DNA from: Nocardia neocaledoniensis
Lineage (GTDB): Bacteria > Actinomycetota > Actinomycetes > Mycobacteriales > Mycobacteriaceae
DNA length: 64,000 nt
Assembly (NCBI RefSeq): GCF_003182135.1
Contig: NZ_QGTL01000002.1
Span: 248,001-312,000 of the forward strand
Direction of reading: 5' to 3'
Below the pieces are notes generated by a model. The model was not told where the DNA came from and ran no database searches. It saw only the letters and a program-made list of their open reading frames with translations. This document shows, in pieces, positions 1 through 8,113 of the stretch. Numbering within the stretch: the first letter of the stretch is position 1; each line of letters begins with the position of its first letter. Made by a program: the position numbers and the translations under genes.

Positions 1-1
1 G

Positions 2-247
2 TCCGCGAGCGGACGACCCGTGATCGTGACGCGGGAGGGGAAGGAGCTGGTCGCGGTGGTGCCCGCTGAGGTGTTGCGGCACGGGGCGTTGCCCCCGGCG
101 TACTTCAACGACGATCTGCGGCAACAGATCCTCGGCGGTCTCGACGACCGGATCAAGTCGCATTCCGCCGCCGACATCGCCGACGCGGAAGCGAAGCTGG
201 ACAAACTCATGAGCGCGCTGGACGGCACGGGCGCGAGCACCCGGTGA
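2..247 (+). CDS. Phd/YefM-type antitoxin, 5'-truncated by the window edge
   Basis: The frame is open to the left edge, so the N-terminus lies outside the window. The visible part reads SASGRPVIVTREGKELVAVV, which matches the end of the Phd/YefM antitoxin fold, where a beta hairpin with a Thr-Arg-x-Gly turn is followed by an Ala/Val strand. The remaining 50 residues are acidic and helical, as expected for the toxin-binding tail. The stop codon overlaps the GTG start of the next gene (GTGA), so the two are translationally coupled as in toxin-antitoxin operons. The family call rests on a partial sequence and on context. Confidence 0.65.
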   Translation, partial: SASGRPVIVTREGKELVAVVPAEVLRHGALPPAYFNDDLRQQILGGLDDRIKSHSAADIADAEAKLDKLMSALDGTGASTR

Positions 248-621
248 GCGTCGCCGACCACACCGCGCTCACCTCCCTCGCGCTGTCGCCGTTGTTCGGG
301 CAGGTGATCATGCGGCAGTTCACCCAGCAACGCCGGATCATGGTGGTGCCGACGGTGAGCCTGATGGCCGCGATGCGCGCCGTCGACAACATCGACGAGC
401 TCGGGCGCCTGCTCGACAACCGTGTCGCCGTGCGCTGGGCCGAACTCGACGCGGCCACCGCCATCCGCACCGGCACCACCGTGCCGATGGCCGACGATCA
501 CACCGAATGGCCGCTCATCGCCCCGGTCGTGTTCACCGCGCAGAACCTCGACATGCCGGTACTCACCGCCAAGCCCGAGCTCTATCGCGGCTACAAAGTA
601 CAGGTCGCGCCGATGCCGTGA
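244..621 (+). CDS. PIN-like toxin partner, apparently degenerate
   Basis: A 125-residue protein starting at the GTG that overlaps the antitoxin stop. It has the length and layout of a VapC-like PIN ribonuclease: an early Asp in VADHTALTSLA (residue 5), a central helical region, and near the C-terminus a segment of the type found before the final PIN strand (NLDMPVLTAKPELYRGY). In classical PIN domains the last segment reads like vlT-x-D, supplying a metal-binding Asp. Here the Asp is replaced by Ala-Lys, and few of the four canonical acidic residues can be placed. It may be an inactive toxin or a divergent PIN-like member. Function is inferred mainly from pairing with the antitoxin. Confidence 0.5.
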   Translation: MSVADHTALTSLALSPLFGQVIMRQFTQQRRIMVVPTVSLMAAMRAVDNIDELGRLLDNRVAVRWAELDAATAIRTGTTVPMADDHTEWPLIAPVVFTAQNLDMPVLTAKPELYRGYKVQVAPMP

Positions 622-725
622 GCGCCGTCGGTTACGGTGCACAACGAGGTCGGTCGCCGCAGGCCGACCGGAGCGAACGATTCACCAGACAAAGCTGTAC
701 CAGGAACACTCGAGGAGAGCTGGTT

Positions 726-1361
726 ATGCATCATCTGAGTTTCACGCGTCGCCTCACCACCGCGATGGCCGCCGCCTCGGCCGCCGTCGCCCTCGTCTTC
801 GCCGGCCAGGCCGCGGCCGAGCCGGCACCCCAGTCCACGGTCGACGTGGCCGCGGCGGTCTCACAGCTGCGGACCTCGGTCGCGGGCAACCCGGGCGCAC
901 TGGCCGCTCTCGATCAGCTGGTCGACAAGGGCACCGTCGACGTCGCGCTGCCCGCGCAGCCGTTCCAGATCCCGGCGACCTCCGACATCGGCCAGAACGG
1001 CGGCGGCCCCGGCGTCTACGGCTCCGGCATCGCCCTCGACATCGACGGCTTCCGCATGGGCTTCTTCGGCGGTCCGGGCACCATCTCGCCCAACCAGGGC
1101 GGCGCGAAGCTCGAGGTGATGTGGCTGAACCTGTCCAACGGCCGCAGCGGCACGGCGGTGCTGACCGAGCACCAGGACGTGCCCGTCGACACCACCATCC
1201 GCACCGCGCCGCTGGACACCGGCGGCGGCCTGGTGGTCGCCGCGGTGTACGGCAGCCTGTGGCACCGCTGGTCGGTGCCGGTCGACGAGGCGCACCCGGA
1301 CGGGTACGCCTACCAGCTCGGCCACATCCAGCAGCCGTCCTTCGGCGCCGTCACCCGCTAG
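726..1361 (+). CDS. secreted protein of unknown function
   Basis: A 211-residue protein. The ATG at 726 is chosen because GAGGAG lies just upstream and because it starts a clean signal peptide: basic n-region (SFTRRLTT), Ala-rich hydrophobic core and an Ala-x-Ala-Glu cleavage region near residue 33. An upstream in-frame start at 507 would run through non-coding sequence. The mature part has no Cys pair or catalytic motif I recognise. Its Gly-rich middle and the alternation of strands suggest a small beta-rich exported protein, a type common in Nocardia and Mycobacterium. It is probably monocistronic, with an inverted repeat just after the stop. Confidence 0.75.
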   Translation: MHHLSFTRRLTTAMAAASAAVALVFAGQAAAEPAPQSTVDVAAAVSQLRTSVAGNPGALAALDQLVDKGTVDVALPAQPFQIPATSDIGQNGGGPGVYGSGIALDIDGFRMGFFGGPGTISPNQGGAKLEVMWLNLSNGRSGTAVLTEHQDVPVDTTIRTAPLDTGGGLVVAAVYGSLWHRWSVPVDEAHPDGYAYQLGHIQQPSFGAVTR

Positions 1362-1372
1362 TCCCATTCGGC

Positions 1373-1409
1373 CGCGCGCCCCGGAATCCGCGAGGTTCCG
1401 GGGCGCGCG
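1373..1409. terminator. inverted repeat, candidate terminator
   Basis: A 14-bp perfect stem (1373-1386 with 1396-1409) around a 9-nt loop, starting 12 bases after the stop of the secreted-protein gene. There is no T-run, which is common for actinobacterial terminators. Confidence 0.6.
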
Positions 1410-1458
1410 CTCGTCGCGGAAGCAGCGCGAGGCGTTCGGTGTGGCGTAGGTTGACCGC

Positions 1459-1959
1459 GTGGATCTGGTCGACCGACTCGAAGAACTGGAACGGCGGGTT
1501 GCCGCCCTCGAAGACGCGCGGCCCGAGGGCGGCGACGGCGCGCAGCTGCCGTGGGCGGTGGCGCGGTTGCGGGAGGAGTTCGACGCCGCCGCGGTCCGCA
1601 ACGGCGGCGTGCTGATGGCCGGGGCGCTGCACCTGCCGACCGGTGAGCGCTTCGACTGGCAGGCGCAGTTCCCGATCGACACCATCGTCGGCGAGGAATG
1701 GACCACCGAGGTCGCCAATTGCCTTGCTGCCCTGGCGAACCCGGTCCGGCTGCGGCTGCTGCGCGAGATCGTGTACGGGCGCAGGACCGCCGCCGATCTC
1801 GCCGCGATCTCCGAGCTGGGTTCCTCCGCCGACATCTATCAGCATCTGCGCCAGCTGGCCGCGGTCGGCTGGCTGCAGACCGCGGGCCTCGGCCGCTTCG
1901 AGGTTCCGGAAGGCCGGCTCATCCCGCTGCTCGCGGCCCTGGCCAGCGCGCAGCGATAG
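1459..1959 (+). CDS. ArsR-like winged-helix transcriptional regulator
   Basis: A 166-residue protein from a GTG start. The N-terminal 20 residues form a short Leu-heptad coiled coil (LVDRLEELERRVAALED). Residues 85-155 carry an ArsR-like helix-turn-helix: CLAALANPVRLRLLREIV, then TAADLAAISELGSSADIYQHLRQLAAVGWL as the recognition region. No metal-binding Cys cluster of the classical ArsR type is visible, so the inducer is probably not a metal. It lies 96 bp upstream of the acyl-CoA synthetase genes in the same direction and may regulate them; this is inferred from position only. Confidence 0.75.
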   Translation: MDLVDRLEELERRVAALEDARPEGGDGAQLPWAVARLREEFDAAAVRNGGVLMAGALHLPTGERFDWQAQFPIDTIVGEEWTTEVANCLAALANPVRLRLLREIVYGRRTAADLAAISELGSSADIYQHLRQLAAVGWLQTAGLGRFEVPEGRLIPLLAALASAQR

Positions 1960-2055
1960 TGACTTTTGCCCGAAATGACCGATTAATACTGTGATGTGAG
2001 GCACACCTACTGATACCGTTGGGTTCCAGAGATCGACGCTGTGGAGGTAGCCCGA

Positions 2056-3681
2056 GTGAACGTGTCCCATCTGCTCGAAACCGTGAAGGCACTCGGGGTC
2101 CTGCGCTCGCGCGGCGTCACCGATCCGACCAAGCCGCTCGAGACGCTGCGGACCATGAAGGAATCCAAGATCTACGGCCCGCAGGCCACCCTCGTCCGGC
2201 ACTCCGCCCGCGTCGCGCCCGAGCAGATCGCTTTGGCCGACGAGCGGGGTGAACTGACCTACCGCGAACTCGACGACCAGTCGACCGCCATCGCCCGCGG
2301 CCTGCACGACGCAGGCATCGGCGAGGGCATGGTGATCGCGGTGCTGGCCCGCGACCATCGCGGACTCATCATGTCGATGATCGCCGCGGGCAAGCTGGGC
2401 GCGCGGATCGCGCTGATGAACACCGGTTTCGCCAAGCCGCAGTTCGCCGAGGTCTGCGAGCGCGAGCACGTGCGCGCGGTCCTGCACGACAGCGAGTTCC
2501 TCGGCCTGCTCGACGCGCTGCCCGCCGAGCTGCCCCGCTTCCTCACCTGGGTCGACGAGGGCACCGCGATCCCCGAGGGCGCGACGACCTTCGACGATCT
2601 CATCGCGGGCAACTCCACCGACCCGCTGCCCGCGCCGAGCAAGCCGGGCGGGTTCATCATCCTCACCAGCGGCACCACCGGCCTGCCCAAGGGCGCACCG
2701 CGCACCAAGGTGACGCCCATGGCGACCGCGCAGTTCGTCGACCGGGTGCCCTTCCCCAAGCGCGGCACCATGATGATCGTCTCGCCGATCTTCCACAGCA
2801 CGGGCCTGGGCACCTGGCTGGTCGGCACGATCCTGTCGAACAAGATCGTCATGCGCCGTCGCTTCGACGCCGAGGCCACCCTGGCCGCCATCGCCGAGCA
2901 CAAGGTGGAGATGCTGGTCGCGGTGCCGACCATGCTGCACCGGATGACCGAACTGCCCGCCGATGTGCGCGCGAAGTACGACCTGTCCTCGCTGAAGGTC
3001 ATCCTGTTCGCCGGGTCGGCGCTCTCGCCCGAGCTGTGCATCAAGGCCACCGAGGCGTTCGGGCCGGTGCTCTACAACCTCTACGGCTCCACCGAGGTCG
3101 CCATCGCGACCATCGCGAACCCGGCCGAGCTGGCCGAGGCGCCGGGCACCTGCGGGCGCTCGCCGATCACCTGCGAAGTCCGCCTCTACGACGAGAACGA
3201 CCAGCGGGTCGAGACGCCCGAGACCGCGGGCCGGATCTTCGTGCGCAGCGGCGCGCCCTTCGAGGGCTACACCGACGGCCGGAACAAGCAGATCATCGAC
3301 GGATTCATGTCCAGCGGCGATGTCGGCCACTTCACCGCCTCCGGCCTGCTCATGGTCGACGGGCGCGACGACGACATGATCGTCTCCGGCGGCGAGAACG
3401 TCTTCCCGCAGGAGGTGGAGAACCTCCTGGTGGAGCGGCCCGACGTGTTCGACGTGGCGGTCGTCGGCGTCGACGATGTGGAATTCGGCAAGCGACTGCG
3501 CGCCTTCGTGGTCCTGGAACCGGGACACAGCACAGCCGCCGAGGACCTGCAGGCGCACGTCAAGGAGAACCTGGCCAGGTACAAGGTGCCGCGTGAGGTG
3601 GTGTTCCTCGACGAGCTCCCCCGCAACGCGACCGGCAAGATCCTGCGCCGGGTGCTGGTGGACTATGAGGTTTCACAGTGA
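2056..3681 (+). CDS. acyl-CoA synthetase (AMP-binding, FadD12-like), copy 1
   Basis: Activates a carboxylic (fatty) acid with ATP and CoA. The start at GTG 2056 is chosen because GGAGG lies 7 bases upstream; an in-frame GTG at 2041 is possible. Adenylate-forming enzyme motifs are in order: P-loop-like ILTSGTTGLPKG, the YGSTE motif, the DGRDDD hinge region and the catalytic Lys in NATGKILRR near the C-terminus. At about 541 residues it is full length, with no membrane segment or signal peptide. It is followed after about 100 bp by a close paralogue, suggesting tandem duplication. A -10 like TAATACT at 1984-1990 could be its promoter. The acyl chain length cannot be read from sequence. Confidence 0.9.
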   Translation: MNVSHLLETVKALGVLRSRGVTDPTKPLETLRTMKESKIYGPQATLVRHSARVAPEQIALADERGELTYRELDDQSTAIARGLHDAGIGEGMVIAVLARDHRGLIMSMIAAGKLGARIALMNTGFAKPQFAEVCEREHVRAVLHDSEFLGLLDALPAELPRFLTWVDEGTAIPEGATTFDDLIAGNSTDPLPAPSKPGGFIILTSGTTGLPKGAPRTKVTPMATAQFVDRVPFPKRGTMMIVSPIFHSTGLGTWLVGTILSNKIVMRRRFDAEATLAAIAEHKVEMLVAVPTMLHRMTELPADVRAKYDLSSLKVILFAGSALSPELCIKATEAFGPVLYNLYGSTEVAIATIANPAELAEAPGTCGRSPITCEVRLYDENDQRVETPETAGRIFVRSGAPFEGYTDGRNKQIIDGFMSSGDVGHFTASGLLMVDGRDDDMIVSGGENVFPQEVENLLVERPDVFDVAVVGVDDVEFGKRLRAFVVLEPGHSTAAEDLQAHVKENLARYKVPREVVFLDELPRNATGKILRRVLVDYEVSQ

Positions 3682-3785
3682 TCCCAGCCACCGATGCTTG
3701 CTATTGTTAGCACCAGCACTGGATCTCGATGACGCGGTCCGGCCCCGCGCCTCGTCGTGGGATCGGTCTGCCGGAAGGCTGTTCG

Positions 3786-5444
3786 ATGTCTCTGTCTCTG
3801 CCCGCGATCGGTGGCACGGCCCGGCGCGCCGGTGATTTCGCGCTCGGCGTCAAAGTGATGATGGATCGCAAGCTGTTCAATCCGCTGCGCCTGGATCACG
3901 CCGCCCGTTCCTTCCGCAACGTCTCGAAGTTCGGCCCGTTCGCCGGCGTGGTGATGCACGCCGCGCAGACGCGGCCGGACGCGGGCGCGATCGTCGACGA
4001 GCGCGGTGAACTCACCTTCGGCATGCTCGACGAGCAGTCCAACGCGCTGGCCCGGGGCCTGCGGGCCTCCGGGATCAACGAGGGCGATGTGGTCGCGGTG
4101 CTGGCCCGCGACCACCGCGGCATGGTGTTGAGCCTGCTCGCGGCGGGCAAGCTCGGCGTGCGCGCGGTGCTGATGAACACCGGGTTCGCCAAGCCGCAGT
4201 TCGCCGACGTGGCCGCGCGCGAGAAGGTCAAGGCGGTGCTGCACGACAGCGAGTTCGTCGACCTGATGAGCGCGATCCCGGCCGAGATCCCCCGGGTGCT
4301 CACCTGGGTCGACGAGGCCGACGGTGTCGACCCGGCGATCCCGACCGTCGAATCGCTGTGCGCCGGTCGCTCGGTCACCCCGCTCACCCCGCCCGCCAAG
4401 CCGGGCGGCATGGTGATCCTGACCAGCGGCACCACCGGCACCCCCAAGGGCGCCCCGCGCGACAAGGTGAGCCCCTTCGCCTCCGCGCAGTTCGTCGACC
4501 GGGTGCCGCTGCCCAACAACGGCACCATGATCATGGCGGCGCCGATCTTCCACGGCACCGGCCTGTCGCAGTTCACCCTCGGGCTGGCGCTGGGCAATCG
4601 GGTGATCTTCCAGCAGCGCCGCTTCGATCCCGAGCGCACGCTCGCCAATATCGTGAAGTACCAGGCAGATTCGCTGGTCGTGGTCCCGACCATGCTGCAG
4701 CGCATCCTCGATCTGGACGAGCAGATCCTGGCGAAGTACGACCCGAAGACGATCAAGGTGATCTTCGCGGCCGGCTCGGCCATCGCGCCCGACGTGGTGA
4801 CCCGCACGCTCGACTACTTCAACGACAGTCTCTACAACCTCTACGGCTCCACCGAGTGCGCGGTGATGACCGTCGCGACCCCCGCCGACCTGCGCAAGTC
4901 GCCGACCACCGCGGGCAAGGCGCCCGTGGGCATCCGCATCGTGCTGCTCGACGAGGATCGCAAGCCGATCACCGAACCGAATGTCACCGGCACCATCTTC
5001 GTGGACAACGGCTTCGCGTTCACCGGCTACACCGACGGCCGCACCAAGGAGATCGTCGACGGCATGATGTCTTCGGGCGACGTCGGCCATTTCGACGCCG
5101 ACGGGCTGCTCTACATCGACGGCCGCGACGACGACATGATCGTCTCCGGCGGCGAGAACGTCTTCCCGCTCGAGGTGGAGAACCTGATCGCGGGCCGCGC
5201 CGACGTGTTCGAGGCCGCGGTGGTCGGGGTCGACGACCGCGACTACGGCAAGCGGTTGCGCGCGATCGTGGTGCCGGGCCCGGAGTCGGCGCGCGACCCG
5301 AAGGAGATCAAGGACTTCGTCAAGGAGAACCTGGCCAGGTACAAGGTGCCGCGCGAGGTGATCTTCGTCGACGAGCTGCCGCGCAACGCGACCGGCAAGC
5401 TGCTGCGCAAGCCGCTGATCGAGATGGACGTCCAGGAGAGTTGA
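3786..5444 (+). CDS. acyl-CoA synthetase (AMP-binding, FadD12-like), copy 2
   Basis: A second adenylate-forming acyl-CoA synthetase of 552 residues, clearly paralogous to the preceding gene along its whole length. The ATG at 3786 has GGAAGG about 8 bases upstream; the longer in-frame start at 3729 has no such signal. Key motifs are present: ILTSGTTGTPKG, LYNLYGSTE, the DGRDDDMIVSGGENVFP block and the catalytic Lys in NATGKLLRK. The N-terminal 50 residues differ most from copy 1, so the copies may differ in localisation or partner. The 104-bp gap before it contains GCTATTGTTAGC, a short imperfect palindrome that may be part of an independent promoter. Substrate unknown. Confidence 0.9.
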   Translation: MSLSLPAIGGTARRAGDFALGVKVMMDRKLFNPLRLDHAARSFRNVSKFGPFAGVVMHAAQTRPDAGAIVDERGELTFGMLDEQSNALARGLRASGINEGDVVAVLARDHRGMVLSLLAAGKLGVRAVLMNTGFAKPQFADVAAREKVKAVLHDSEFVDLMSAIPAEIPRVLTWVDEADGVDPAIPTVESLCAGRSVTPLTPPAKPGGMVILTSGTTGTPKGAPRDKVSPFASAQFVDRVPLPNNGTMIMAAPIFHGTGLSQFTLGLALGNRVIFQQRRFDPERTLANIVKYQADSLVVVPTMLQRILDLDEQILAKYDPKTIKVIFAAGSAIAPDVVTRTLDYFNDSLYNLYGSTECAVMTVATPADLRKSPTTAGKAPVGIRIVLLDEDRKPITEPNVTGTIFVDNGFAFTGYTDGRTKEIVDGMMSSGDVGHFDADGLLYIDGRDDDMIVSGGENVFPLEVENLIAGRADVFEAAVVGVDDRDYGKRLRAIVVPGPESARDPKEIKDFVKENLARYKVPREVIFVDELPRNATGKLLRKPLIEMDVQES

Positions 5445-5484
5445 TCCGGGGAGGACGGTTCCCGCCGTCGTCTATCATCAGCCG

Positions 5485-6045
5485 GTGATCATCGAGTTCC
5501 GGCGCGCCGCCGCGCCGCCGCGTGCCCTCGGCGCGCGGCTGCGCGGCGGCTGCGCGGGCTCGATGTCGGGGGCGCTCGCGCTGGCCGCGCACGGCGTGGC
5601 CTCCGGGGGCGCGCTGCCCGGCAGCACGACCTTCGTCCTGCTGGCCGCCGTCGCCGCGGTGGTCGGCGCGCTCGTCAGCGGCTTCGGGCCGTTGCGATCG
5701 GGCACTGTCGGCTTGGCCGTAGTGCTGCTGGCCGGGCAGCTGCTCGGGCACACGACGATGAGCTGGTCCGGGCACGGGCACCACGCCCAGGATTCCCTCG
5801 GGCTCGGCATGCTGCTGGCGCACACGATCGCGGCGGTCGTCGCGGCAGTGGTCATCCTCGGTGTCGAGGCGGCGTACCGGATCGGTGGCACGGCCCTGGC
5901 CCGGCTGCTCCCCCTGCGCTACCGCTCGCCCCGGATTCCCGCCCCCGCGCCGCTGCGCCTGGCCCACCGGGACCGCGTCATCCTGCGGATCCTCGCCGCC
6001 GCCACGCTGCGCACTCGCGGCCCCCCGCTCGCGATCTCTTTCTGA
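5485..6045 (+). CDS. small integral membrane protein with a His-rich loop
   Basis: A 186-residue protein from GTG 5485, 40 bp after the acyl-CoA synthetase. It has about four predicted hydrophobic segments: a glycine/alanine-rich one around residues 22-45, then about 48-68, 72-92 and 108-130. Between the third and fourth lies MSWSGHGHHAQ, with three His in a short loop. The C-terminal 50 residues are basic and cytoplasmic-looking. I do not recognise the family. The His-containing loop and the PepSY membrane protein downstream suggest a metal-related (copper or iron) role, but that is inference. Confidence 0.65.
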   Translation: MIIEFRRAAAPPRALGARLRGGCAGSMSGALALAAHGVASGGALPGSTTFVLLAAVAAVVGALVSGFGPLRSGTVGLAVVLLAGQLLGHTTMSWSGHGHHAQDSLGLGMLLAHTIAAVVAAVVILGVEAAYRIGGTALARLLPLRYRSPRIPAPAPLRLAHRDRVILRILAAATLRTRGPPLAISF

Positions 6046-6392
6046 TCCTTTCCCTCACCCGGTGCACGCATCATCGTGCGCTCCGTCAGCGACGGCCGAT
6101 CCTCCGGCGGTCCGCGTCACACGCTGCCTTCGGAGCCCGTGACGCCCGGCCGACACCGCGCGCCGTGAATCTCCGCGGCGCGTGGCGACACCACTGGCCG
6201 CGCATCCGGTCGCCACACCGCGTGGTCATGCCTGGCTACGACGGGTGTCGGCGGCCATGCGCGCGACAGCGGCGCGGTCCACAGCGGGCTTCGCAGTTGT
6301 GGCCTGTCGAGCTGGCGGCGAACACGGCTCGCCCGCAGCCGACGCCCGGACAACTCGCGTCGGGCCGCGGTTGCTGCGGTAGCTGCCGTTAG

Positions 6393-6560
6393 CGCCCCGC
6401 TGCGGTAGCCGCCATCGCTGCCATCGGCACCGTCACGGCCGTAGCCACCGTCGCTGCGGTCGGCGCCGTCGCTGCTGTAGCCGCCGCGGTCGCCGCCATA
6501 GCTGCCATAGCTGCCATAGCTGCGGTAGCTGCGGTAGCCGCCGCTGTCGCTGACACGCGC
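6393..6560. repeat. 9-bp periodic low-complexity tract in the 6046-6609 gap
   Basis: The 564-bp gap between two genes holds an imperfect tandem array with period 9 (for example ATAGCTGCC three times around 6498-6524, then GTAGCTGCG variants). In one forward frame it reads as an Ala/Val/Ile-only stretch; on the reverse strand it reads as Gly-Tyr/Ser-Asp-Gly triplets. No frame has a convincing start and ribosome site, so I treat it as a repeat, not a gene. The rest of the gap (6046-6392) is GC-rich with nothing else recognisable. The promoter of the PepSY gene must lie within or after the array. Confidence 0.7.
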
Positions 6561-6609
6561 GTCGCGATGGTCGTGCGCACCGGGTTCCGATCTGCAGAAA
6601 CGAATCATC

Positions 6610-8106
6610 ATGAGCATCACGGACACTCGTTCGGCCGAGGAAACCACCTCGGCACCACCCACTCCACCCGCCCGCGCACGGCGGGGCCAGCGGCTGTATC
6701 CCCTGGCCCTGCGGCTGCACTTCTACGCGGGGATCTTCGTCGCCCCGTTCATTCTGATCGCCGCGCTCACCGGCGCGCTGTACGCGATGGCGCCGACCAT
6801 CGAGGGCTTCGTCTCCCGCGATCTGCTCCGGGTCGAGACCTCCGGTCCGGAGCAGACGCTGTCGGCGCAGGTCGGCGCGGCCGTCGCGAGCAAACCCGAC
6901 CTGACCCTGGTGGCCGTGGCGCCCGCGCCGAGCGAGGGCGAGACCACCCGGGTCCTGTTCAACGATCCCGCGCTGGGCGATTCCGAGCGGCTCTCGGTGT
7001 TCGTCGACCCGCACACCGCGCAACCGGTCGGCGAAGCCGTCGTCTACGGCAGCAGCGGCGCCCTGCCGCTGCGCGCGTGGATCAGCGAGTTCCATCGCAG
7101 CCTGCACCTGGGCGAGCCGGGCCGCGTCTACAGCGAGCTGGCGGCGTCGTGGCTGTGGGTCATCGCGCTGTTCGGCCTGGTCCTGTGGGTGCATCGGGTG
7201 CGCAAGCGCCGGGCGCGGCGGTCGGCGGCCTGGCTGGCAGCGCCGGATCTGTCCGAGCCCAAGCGACGCAAGCTGAACTGGCACGGCGCCCTGGGCTTCT
7301 GGCTGCTGCCGGTGGCGCTGCTGCTGTCGACGACGGGTGTCACCTGGTCGGCGTACGGCGGGGAGAACGTCACGAAACTGCGGGAGGAGCTGAGCTGGAC
7401 CACGCCCGCGGTGAGCGTGGGGCTGCCCGGCGCGGCAGCACCGTCGGCCGGCGGTGATCACCACGGCTCGGGAGCTGCCCCCGCACAGCCGACAGGAGGC
7501 GACCACCACGGTGCGGGGCAGGTCGCGCCCGCGGTCGTCGACCAGCAGACCCGGATCGCCCAGCTCGACGGGGTCTGGGAGACCGCCCGCGCCAACGGCA
7601 TCACCCAGGGTGCCGAGATCGCCGTCCCGGCGACACCGGACAAGGCGTTCGGCGTCAAGGAAGTCCGCGCACCCGGCACCTACACCATCGACAGCGTCGC
7701 GGTCGACGGCGCGAGCGGCACCGTCACCGACTCGCTCGCCTACGCGGACTGGCCGCTGATGGCCAAGCTCACCAACTGGGGCATCGCCTTCCACATGGGC
7801 CTGCTGTTCGGGCTGCCCAACCAGTTGCTGCTGCTCGCGGTGGCGTTGGGCCTGGTCGCGATGATCGTGCTCGGCTACCTGATGTGGTGGCAGCGCAGGC
7901 CCACCCGCGGCGCCCGCCGTCGTCTCGTCGGCACGCCGCCGCGGCGCGGGGTGCTGCGCCGGACCTCGCCGTGGCTGACGGTCCCGCTGGTGGCCGCCGC
8001 CCTGCTGGTGGGCTGGTTCCTGCCGCTGCTCGGCCTGAGTCTGCTGGCGTTCCTGCTCGTGGACGTGGCGCTCGGGTTGGCGGCCCGCGCCGAGCATCCT
8101 GTGTAA
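6610..8106 (+). CDS. PepSY-associated transmembrane protein (PiuB-like)
   Basis: A 498-residue inner-membrane protein of the PepSY/iron-regulated membrane protein family. The order is: short Pro-rich cytoplasmic N-terminus, first membrane helix at about 40-62 (AGIFVAPFILIAALTGALYAM), an extracytoplasmic PepSY region, a second helix at about 175-195, a third at about 235-255, a second outside domain, then three to four C-terminal helices. The outer loop contains GGDHHG twice (residues about 281-304), a likely metal-binding feature. Such proteins are linked to iron or copper handling and siderophore/heme reduction in other bacteria; which metal applies here is not shown. It ends 7 bp before phoD-like, so the two are probably cotranscribed. 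Confidence 0.85.
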   Translation: MSITDTRSAEETTSAPPTPPARARRGQRLYPLALRLHFYAGIFVAPFILIAALTGALYAMAPTIEGFVSRDLLRVETSGPEQTLSAQVGAAVASKPDLTLVAVAPAPSEGETTRVLFNDPALGDSERLSVFVDPHTAQPVGEAVVYGSSGALPLRAWISEFHRSLHLGEPGRVYSELAASWLWVIALFGLVLWVHRVRKRRARRSAAWLAAPDLSEPKRRKLNWHGALGFWLLPVALLLSTTGVTWSAYGGENVTKLREELSWTTPAVSVGLPGAAAPSAGGDHHGSGAAPAQPTGGDHHGAGQVAPAVVDQQTRIAQLDGVWETARANGITQGAEIAVPATPDKAFGVKEVRAPGTYTIDSVAVDGASGTVTDSLAYADWPLMAKLTNWGIAFHMGLLFGLPNQLLLLAVALGLVAMIVLGYLMWWQRRPTRGARRRLVGTPPRRGVLRRTSPWLTVPLVAAALLVGWFLPLLGLSLLAFLLVDVALGLAARAEHPV

Positions 8107-8113
8107 TGCACAC

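Noticed and set aside
6117..6662. Minus-strand ORF with Gly-Tyr-Ser and Ser-Asp-Gly triplets as a possible repeat protein
   Set aside because: It overlaps the start of the PepSY gene, has no ribosome site, and its remaining translation looks like random GC-rich sequence. Kept only as a repeat tract.
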